Of a DNA stretch of 10,552 nucleotides, positions 6,103 through 10,552 are shown piece by piece (positions within the stretch are counted from its first letter, which is position 1; each line of letters opens with the position of its first letter). A model generated the notes under the pieces. That model did not search any database. It was given only the letters and a program-made list of their open reading frames with translations, and was not told where the DNA came from. This DNA comes from DAOUAJ01 sp034433615 (lineage in GTDB: Bacteria > Chloroflexota > Anaerolineae > DUEN01), in NCBI GenBank assembly GCA_034433615.1, contig DAOUAJ010000313.1:1-10552 (forward strand), written 5' to 3'. The position numbers and the translations under genes were made by a program.

Positions 6103-6200
6103 CACGGGTTGGATGCCAGCTCGCGCTACTGGGTTTTGGCCCTGCAGGCGTGTTGAGCGTTGGCATACTCTGTTTCGTGTAATGGAGGAGGTCGGTCCTC

Positions 6201-7256
6201 TTGTTTAATCAAGTACTGCCCAAAATTGAGAGTGAGGCCAGCTCCCAAAACTATGGCCGCTTTGTCATCGGCCCCCTAGAGAGTGGGTACGGCGTCACCC
6301 TGGGCAATGCCCTCCGCCGGGTACTCCTCTCGTCTTTGCCGGGGGCGGCTGTGACGTCCATTCGCATCAGCGATGTGCATCATGAGTTCTCGCCAATTCC
6401 TAATGTGCGCGAGGATACCACAGCACTGCTTCTCAACGTCAAGCAGATTCGGTTGAAGTGTCACGGAGATGAGCCGGTTCGTCTCTACGTGGAAGTTCAC
6501 AGCGAAGGGCCGGTGACGGCGGGTGATATCCAGTGCCCTGCTGAGGTCGAGATCGTGAATCCTGATCTTTACCTGTTCACTGTGGACTCAGCAGACACTG
6601 GATTTGAGATGGAATTGACAGTGCAGCGAGGCAAAGGGTATTCACCGGCTGAGGAACGCGGCAAGTTGCCCCTGGGTGAGATCCCAGTAGATGCCATCTT
6701 CAGTCCTGTGCGGAAGGTCAACTATACTGTTGAACGCGCGCGCGTGGGCCAGCAAACAGATTTTGATCGGTTGGTATTGGAAGTGTGGACGGACGGAACG
6801 ATAGCGCCCCGGACTGCTGTGAGCGAAAGCGCTAAGATCCTGGTTCGGCTCTTGCAATTGGTAGCTGGTGTGGAGGGGATAGCGGCGGAACCTCTGGCAG
6901 AAGAAGTAGAAGGCATTCCCAGTCGTATCTATGATGTGCCTATCGAGGAGCTGGAGTTAACTGTACGCGCTTACAACTGTCTGAAGCGCGCCGGCATCGC
7001 GCGAGTGGGCGAGATCCTGGAGAAGCTGGAGCAAGGCGAGGGTGAGATCCTGGCGATTCGCAACTTCGGGCGCAAATCGTTGGATGAGCTGCTGACCAAG
7101 CTGGAAGAGAAAGGTTTCCTCTCGGCCATTAGTTACCGGCCGGGGGAACGTTCGTCTGGCAGGGATGAAGAAAGAGATGCCGAGGCCTCTGAAGACGAGG
7201 AAGAGTTCCAGGACGACGAAGTGCCTGTACAGACACAGGAGCCAGGGACAATTTGA
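6201..7256 (+). CDS. rpoA: DNA-directed RNA polymerase subunit alpha
   Basis: The alpha dimer nucleates RNA polymerase assembly; its C-domain binds UP elements and activators. The 351-residue protein has the N-terminal dimerisation domain (about 1-235, with GNALRRVLLSSLPG at 35-48). A linker follows, then the C-terminal domain (about 243-310). The DNA-contact residues of E. coli alpha are preserved: R256, N259 and C260 in VRAYNCLKRAGI, and G290, K292 and S293 in NFGRKSLDELL. After the C-domain comes an extra tail of about 40 residues rich in Glu and Asp (about 312-351), so the protein is longer than the 329-residue E. coli form. The start is TTG, with GGAGGAGG at 6184-6191. Confidence 0.98.
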   Translation: MFNQVLPKIESEASSQNYGRFVIGPLESGYGVTLGNALRRVLLSSLPGAAVTSIRISDVHHEFSPIPNVREDTTALLLNVKQIRLKCHGDEPVRLYVEVHSEGPVTAGDIQCPAEVEIVNPDLYLFTVDSADTGFEMELTVQRGKGYSPAEERGKLPLGEIPVDAIFSPVRKVNYTVERARVGQQTDFDRLVLEVWTDGTIAPRTAVSESAKILVRLLQLVAGVEGIAAEPLAEEVEGIPSRIYDVPIEELELTVRAYNCLKRAGIARVGEILEKLEQGEGEILAIRNFGRKSLDELLTKLEEKGFLSAISYRPGERSSGRDEERDAEASEDEEEFQDDEVPVQTQEPGTI

Positions 7257-7268
7257 GGTGGATGAACA

Positions 7269-7643
7269 ATGCGACATCGAGTAGCGGGTTATAGATTGGG
7301 GCGCGCGAGTGGACCGCGCCGGGCGTTGTTCCGTAACCTGATGACAGAGCTATTTCGTCATGGCCGCATCCAAACAACAGAGGCCAAGGCGCTGGCTATT
7401 CGCGCGGAGGCAGAAAAGCTGATCACCAAGGCCAAGCGTGGGCGGGCACCAGGGGGCAACTACGTGCATGCACGTCGTTTGACTGAGGCAGCATTGAACG
7501 ATTCGGCTGTAGCTCATAAGTTGTTTGAAGAGTGGGCACCCCGTTACGAGCACCGGCCGGGTGGCTATACCCGTATCGTCAAGCTAGGCCCGCGTAAAGG
7601 TGATGGGGCGGAGATGGTGGTGCTGGAGCTGGTAGAGGAGTGA
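7269..7643 (+). CDS. rplQ: 50S ribosomal protein L17
   Basis: L17 lies near the peptide exit tunnel on the large subunit. The 124-residue protein begins MRHRVAGYRLGRASGPRRAL and continues with FRNLMTELFRHGRIQTTEAKA, the diagnostic L17 N-terminal block. It ends with the strand pair GGYTRIVKLGPRKGDGAEMVVLELVE. The ATG is 12 bases after the rpoA stop; the Shine-Dalgarno GAGGTG (7255-7260) overlaps that stop. It closes the alpha operon in the usual position after rpoA. Length and motifs are normal. Confidence 0.97.
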   Translation: MRHRVAGYRLGRASGPRRALFRNLMTELFRHGRIQTTEAKALAIRAEAEKLITKAKRGRAPGGNYVHARRLTEAALNDSAVAHKLFEEWAPRYEHRPGGYTRIVKLGPRKGDGAEMVVLELVEE

Positions 7644-7665
7644 TACCTGCCCGGCCAAACAAGCT

Positions 7666-8421
7666 ATGGGTGAAGCCGATCTCGATAGCGGGTTGTACCT
7701 TCGGGCCTTGGTCGAATACGATGGCACTGACTTCTCCGGCTTTCAATGGCAGGCGGCAGGCCGCACAGTCCAGAGGGAGCTGGAGCGGGCTCTGGAGGCG
7801 GTTACCCAAGAACAGTCCCGCATCGTTGGGGCGGGACGCACGGACGCAGGCGTGCACGCGGTGGGACAGGTGGTTGCCTTTCATACAGGCTGGCGTCATC
7901 CGATCGCCACACTGGAGCGAGCGTGGAATGCTCTGTTGCCCGAAGATGTAGCCGTATGGAGGTTAGAACCTGCACCTGCAGGATTTCATCCTCGTTTCAG
8001 TGCCCGCAGCCGCCGATACCGTTACACGATCTGGAACGGATCGCGCGGTTCGCCTCTGCATCGCCGCTACGCGTGGGTATGCCCTGGTCCTTTGGACGAA
8101 GCGTTAATGAACCAGGCGGCGCAGGTTCTGGTGGGTGAGCATGACTTCGCCGCCTTTGGGCAGCCGCCGCAGGGCGAGAACAGCGTCCGTCATGTGTTTC
8201 AGGCGGTCTGGACACGCTGTGGTGATGTGTTGTGGTTCGACATTGAGGGAAATGCCTTCCTCAAGCATATGGTGCGTTACCTGGTCGGCGCGCTGGTGCG
8301 TGTGGGGCGGGGCGAGGCATCACCGGAGTGGTTGGCAGAGGTGTTGGAAAGCCGGGATCGTGCCCGTTGTGCGCCACCGGCGCCGCCATGCGGCCTGTGT
8401 TTGATGGAAGTGGTTTATTAA
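7666..8421 (+). CDS. truA: tRNA pseudouridine(38-40) synthase TruA
   Basis: TruA converts uridines 38-40 in the anticodon arm of many tRNAs to pseudouridine. The 251-residue protein contains EYDGTDFSGFQWQ (17-29) and the catalytic loop GRTDAGVHA (57-65) with the nucleophile D60. FHPRFSARSRRYRY follows (107-120), then NAFLKHMVRYLVGALVRVGRG (196-216) and the C-terminal APPAPPCGLCL. All standard family blocks are present. The ATG at 7666 has no clear Shine-Dalgarno sequence within normal distance. A TTG at codon 10 would give a start closer to the E. coli N-terminus but has none either, so translation may depend on coupling to rplQ, 22 bases upstream. The rplQ-truA-rplM-rpsI order is common in bacteria. 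Confidence 0.96.
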   Translation: MGEADLDSGLYLRALVEYDGTDFSGFQWQAAGRTVQRELERALEAVTQEQSRIVGAGRTDAGVHAVGQVVAFHTGWRHPIATLERAWNALLPEDVAVWRLEPAPAGFHPRFSARSRRYRYTIWNGSRGSPLHRRYAWVCPGPLDEALMNQAAQVLVGEHDFAAFGQPPQGENSVRHVFQAVWTRCGDVLWFDIEGNAFLKHMVRYLVGALVRVGRGEASPEWLAEVLESRDRARCAPPAPPCGLCLMEVVY

Positions 8422-8442
8422 CCTGGAGGCGGTGTGACCGCC

Positions 8443-8448
8443 AGGGAG
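8443..8448 (+). promoter_or_regulatory. Shine-Dalgarno for the canonical rplM start
   Basis: AGGGAG lies nine bases before the GTG at 8458, which gives the canonical MRTYTAKPDE opening of L13. A rival GGAGG (8425-8429) four bases before a GTG at 8434 would add eight residues, so two initiation sites are possible. Confidence 0.45.
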
Positions 8449-8457
8449 TGGGATAGC

Positions 8458-8886
8458 GTGAGGACTTATACTGCCAAGCCTGATGAGATTCAGCGTGAAT
8501 GGTACGTGGTGGATGCCACAGACAAGACGTTGGGGCGGCTGGCGAGCGAAATCGCCAGGATTTTGCGAGGAAAGCACAAGCCTATTTATACGCCCCATGT
8601 GGACTGCGGTGACTTTGTCATCGTCGTCAACGCGGATAAGGTGCGCGTGACGGGGCGCAAACTGGATCAGAAGATGTATTATCGCCATTCTGGCTATCCG
8701 GGGGGGCTGACCAGCATTTCCTTACGCGATCAGCTCGACCGGCATCCAGAGCGGGTGATTCAGGCCGCAGTGCGTGGTATGTTGCCTAAGAATCGTTTGG
8801 GGCGGCGTATGATCAAGAAGATGAAAGTTTACGCATCACCTGATCATCCGCATCACGCCCAGCAGCCCAAGCCATTGGAATTGTGA
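8458..8886 (+). CDS. rplM: 50S ribosomal protein L13
   Basis: L13 is an early-assembling large-subunit protein. From the GTG at 8458 it has 142 residues, the same as E. coli L13. It starts MRTYTAKPDEIQREWYVVDA, the typical opening. Core motifs are TLGRLASEIARILRGKHKPIYTPH (24-47), GDFVIVVNADKVRVTG (51-66), YYRHSGYPGG (74-83), and RVIQAAVRGMLPKNRLGRRM (99-118). The terminus is HAQQPKPLEL. An upstream GTG at 8434 with a good GGAGG would give a 150-residue form starting MTAREWDS. I chose the shorter form by family length and N-terminal match. It is adjacent to rpsI, the standard rplM-rpsI pair. Confidence 0.95.
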   Translation: MRTYTAKPDEIQREWYVVDATDKTLGRLASEIARILRGKHKPIYTPHVDCGDFVIVVNADKVRVTGRKLDQKMYYRHSGYPGGLTSISLRDQLDRHPERVIQAAVRGMLPKNRLGRRMIKKMKVYASPDHPHHAQQPKPLEL

Positions 8887-8911
8887 TTAGCCGTGAGGGA
8901 GAACGAATCGT

Positions 8912-9304
8912 ATGTCAGCCAGGTATGTCGAGGCAATTGGCCGCCGCAAGACGGCTAGTGCGCGAGTGCGCTTGTATCCGGGTACCGGAACGATTGTGGT
9001 CAATGATAGACCATTAGAGGAATACTTCCCCTGGCCGTTCCTGACGCACCGGATGTTGGAGCCGTTGCGGATAGCAGGAGTTGAGGGGCGGTTCAATGTG
9101 ATCGTCCAGGTTAAAGGAGGCGGGACCAGCGGACAGGCTGATGCGGTGCGGCTGGGCATCGTGCGGGCACTGGTCGAGGCAGACGAAAACCTGCGTCCTG
9201 TTTTGCGCAGCAAAGGGCTTCTGACCCGCGACGCGCGCGCGAAAGAACGCAAGAAGCCCGGCTTCAAACGAGCTCGCAAGGCGCCGCAGTACACCAAGCG
9301 CTAA
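8912..9304 (+). CDS. rpsI: 30S ribosomal protein S9
   Basis: S9 lies in the small-subunit head; its long basic C-terminal tail reaches the P-site tRNA anticodon stem-loop. The 130-residue protein contains YVEAIGRRKTASARVRLYPG (5-24), VKGGGTSGQADAVRLGIVRA and the C-terminal LLTRDARAKERKKPGFKRAR ending KAPQYTKR. The invariant final lysine-arginine is present. GAGGGAGA at 8895-8902 is the ribosome-binding site. It follows rplM by 25 bases and precedes a molybdenum-cofactor gene by 12 bases. Length and sequence are normal for the family. Confidence 0.97.
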   Translation: MSARYVEAIGRRKTASARVRLYPGTGTIVVNDRPLEEYFPWPFLTHRMLEPLRIAGVEGRFNVIVQVKGGGTSGQADAVRLGIVRALVEADENLRPVLRSKGLLTRDARAKERKKPGFKRARKAPQYTKR

Positions 9305-9316
9305 CCAGGTGGCCGC

Positions 9317-9916
9317 ATGGGGATGTTTCGGGTTGGGGTGCTCACCATCAGTGATCGCGCGGCGCGGGGCGTGGTCCAGGATCAGAGCGGCCCGCTCATC
9401 TCGCGATGGGTGCGAGAACGGTTGCAGGCCCTGGTCCTCGAAGAGCGGGTGATCCCGGACGAGCGGTATCTCATCGAGGAGGTGCTGCGCCGGTGGGCAG
9501 ATGAGGAGGAGCTGGACCTGATCCTGACCACAGGGGGGACGGGCTTCGCCCCCCGGGATGTGACGCCTGAGGCCACGCGGGCGGTGATCGAAAAGGAAGC
9601 CCCTGGCGTTGCTGAGGTGATGCGGGCCGAAAGTCTGAAGATCACTCCTCATGCCATGTTAAGCCGGGGCGTGGCGGGCATTCGGGGGCGCACCCTCATC
9701 GTCAACCTGCCTGGCAGCCCCAAAGCGGTGCAGCAGAACCTAGAGGTGATCCTGCCGGCGTTGCCACACGGCCTGGCTCTCTTGCAGGAGGTGACGGGGG
9801 AGGATCAGCGGCACGAGCCTTCTGGACGGTCGGAAGAGACCCTTTCACGGGTTGAGGATTTTCAGACCCGGTTAGAGCAGCGGCAGGGGGATCAGGGGTC
9901 CGAACCTGAGCGTTGA
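9317..9916 (+). CDS. mog: Molybdopterin adenylyltransferase (Mog/MoaB type)
   Basis: Enzymes of this MoCF-domain family adenylylate molybdopterin before molybdate insertion. The protein has 199 residues. FRVGVLTISDRAARG (4-18) is the first strand and loop. IPDERYLIEE (46-55) holds D48, which aligns with E. coli MogA D49. TTGGTG at 71-76 and RDVTPEAT at 80-87 hold D81, which corresponds to D82. SRGVAGIRGRTLIVNLPGSP (116-135) and PALPHGLALL complete the fold. About 35-40 polar, charged residues follow (about 162-199) without a recognisable domain; they are longer than usual and probably disordered. ATG occurs at 9317 and 9323; AGGTGG (9307-9312) can serve either. Two stops, TGA TAA, end it. The exact subfamily, MogA or MoaB, is less sure; motifs lean to MogA. 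Confidence 0.9.
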   Translation: MGMFRVGVLTISDRAARGVVQDQSGPLISRWVRERLQALVLEERVIPDERYLIEEVLRRWADEEELDLILTTGGTGFAPRDVTPEATRAVIEKEAPGVAEVMRAESLKITPHAMLSRGVAGIRGRTLIVNLPGSPKAVQQNLEVILPALPHGLALLQEVTGEDQRHEPSGRSEETLSRVEDFQTRLEQRQGDQGSEPER

Positions 9917-9939
9917 TAACTGAAGACACAGAATGCATT

Positions 9940-9965
9940 GGGAGACAGCAACGGCGCTGTCTCCC
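9940..9965 (+). terminator. Probable intrinsic terminator after mog
   Basis: gggagacagc (9940-9949) pairs perfectly with gctgtctccc (9956-9965) around a six-base loop, 23 bases after the mog stop. Only a weak T-stretch follows (TTT at 9971-9973), so termination may be incomplete or factor-assisted. Its placement at the end of the plus-strand gene run, before a minus-strand mobile-element fragment, fits a transcript end. Confidence 0.6.
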
Positions 9966-10078
9966 CTGCGTTTAGGCTCATGTGCTCCAGTTTCCAAGTA
10001 TTTTCAAGTGGTATCCTGGAGAGCAGCCAGCCACTGTTTACGGTGGTCGGTGTAGTCGAGGAAGATGGCCTCACGCAG

Positions 10079-10114
10079 CCTTCGGGCCGAGGCCCTCAGG
10101 CCGAGGGCTTGCCG
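10079..10114. repeat. GC-rich palindromic segment in the transposase fragment
   Basis: ccttcgggccgaggccctca followed by ggccgagggcttgcc contains a hairpin, gccctc (10092-10097) against gagggc (10103-10108) with a five-base loop, and a near-direct repeat of ggccgagg. It begins with CCTTCGG like the repeat at 10219-10262 and could be a second, divergent copy. The evidence for that is weak. Confidence 0.3.
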
Positions 10115-10218
10115 ACCGTCAGTTTCTTGCCCATTACAGCTCGCTGCCGCAGGAGTTGCATCACCTCTTCCAAGAAGCGACGGCCACCAGAATGGCCTGC
10201 CAGGCCACCGCAGCCAGG

Positions 10219-10262
10219 GCTTGCCAGCCTGTCCCTTCGGCAGACTCAGGGCAAGCTCTGGC
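10219..10262. repeat. Short dispersed repeat (CCTTCGGCAGACTCAGGGCAAGC type) inside the transposase fragment
   Basis: The plus strand carries cccttcggcagactcaggg followed by caagctctgg. It resembles the widespread short repeat with a CCTTCGACAGGCTCAGGGCAAGC-like core, whose spurious translations read LRQAQGKL or PFGRLRAS. It is bounded by a 7-bp inverted repeat, gcttgcc (10219-10225) and ggcaagc (10250-10256). It lies where recognisable transposase similarity stops, which suggests it interrupts that gene. Assignment to the repeat family is from memory. Confidence 0.55.
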
Positions 10263-10552
10263 GTCAGGCCAGGGATCACCGATTCTTCCAGCAGGTTCTG
10301 GCTGAAAAAGCGGGGGTGCGCACTGGAACACAACTTCCGAGCCAGCGGCAACACCGCTCGCCCCTTCAACAGCAGGCCGGCCCAGATGTCCAGGTAGCCG
10401 GGGCAGACCCCCTCTCGCTTCTGCCCCTTCTTGTCCTTGAAAGAGACCTTAACCTGGCCGATGTATTGCATCTGGCGTCTCTTCTTCCCCCGTCGGCTCC
10501 GTTTGGCGTAGGGGGTGGGGTCCACGATGACGATATACTTCCCTCGATAGGT

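Larger units (their letters stand above)
10004..10552 (-). pseudogene. DDE-type transposase fragment, runs off window, probably degraded
   Basis: Read on the minus strand, the frame is open from the window edge. It encodes YIVIVDPTPYAKRSRRGKKR, a basic stretch with QYIGQVKV, then PGYLDIWAGLLLKGRAVLPL and ARKLCSSAHPRFFSQNLLEE. This resembles the first-Asp region of a DDE transposase (IVDPT) followed by the conserved LWAGL-LKG-R-LPLAR stretch. The element family was not identified. From about 10265 downward the same frame becomes low-complexity (Pro/Trp/Gly/Arg-rich) and the expected second Asp motif does not appear. The break coincides with a dispersed repeat. Frame 0 ends at TGA (10004-10006) after LDYTDHRKQWLAALQDTT. 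I infer a disrupted remnant. An intact gene of an unfamiliar type cannot be excluded, because the 5' part lies outside. Confidence 0.6.

Noticed and set aside
9982..10397. Plus-strand reading frames over the transposase region
   Set aside because: Their translations are compositionally odd and contain repeat-derived stretches such as PFGRLRASSGV; the minus strand carries the recognisable protein.
1..10552. CRISPR array, tRNA or rRNA genes, or a defence system
   Set aside because: No regularly spaced repeats, no tRNA-like cloverleaf noticed, and every intact gene is a housekeeping gene.

Overview
The window is a long, almost wholly plus-strand run of translation and core-metabolism genes: the distal part of a bacterial spc operon, the alpha operon, and the rplM-rpsI pair. 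A fragment of a mobile element lies at the right edge. No new biological system is visible. The interest is in details: a missing infA, dispersed repeats inside the ribosomal operon, tandem start codons, and a molybdenum-cofactor gene attached to rpsI.

Organism: the sequence is moderately GC-rich. Protein forms such as four-cysteine S4, zinc-lid adenylate kinase and four-ligand L36 are typical of many non-proteobacterial lineages. Two intergenic repeats resemble short AT-rich palindromic repeats that I associate with Chloroflexota (Anaerolineae-like) genomes. A thermophilic or environmental Chloroflexota is my best guess. It is an inference from protein style and repeats, not a placement.

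Layout. 1-2706: the end of rplR, then rpsE, rpmD, rplO and secY, with touching or overlapping genes. 2740-4400: adk, map and rpmJ; infA, normally between map and rpmJ, is absent. 4466-7643: alpha operon rpsM, rpsK, rpsD, rpoA, rplQ. The rpsM-rpsK and rpsK-rpsD gaps each hold an imperfect inverted repeat. 7666-9304: truA, rplM, rpsI. 9317-9916: a mog-type molybdopterin adenylyltransferase gene 12 bases after rpsI. 9940-9965: a perfect 10-bp stem-loop that probably terminates the transcript. 9966-10552: no intact gene; the minus strand carries part of a DDE-type transposase that runs off the window, and its recognisable similarity ends at a dispersed repeat.

How the genes work together: the ribosomal proteins supply both subunits. 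SecY forms the membrane protein export channel. Map removes initiator methionine from new proteins. RpoA nucleates RNA polymerase, TruA modifies tRNA anticodon arms and Adk balances adenine nucleotides. Short gaps, ATGA/TGATG junctions and strong Shine-Dalgarno sequences suggest co-transcription. No convincing internal promoter was found.
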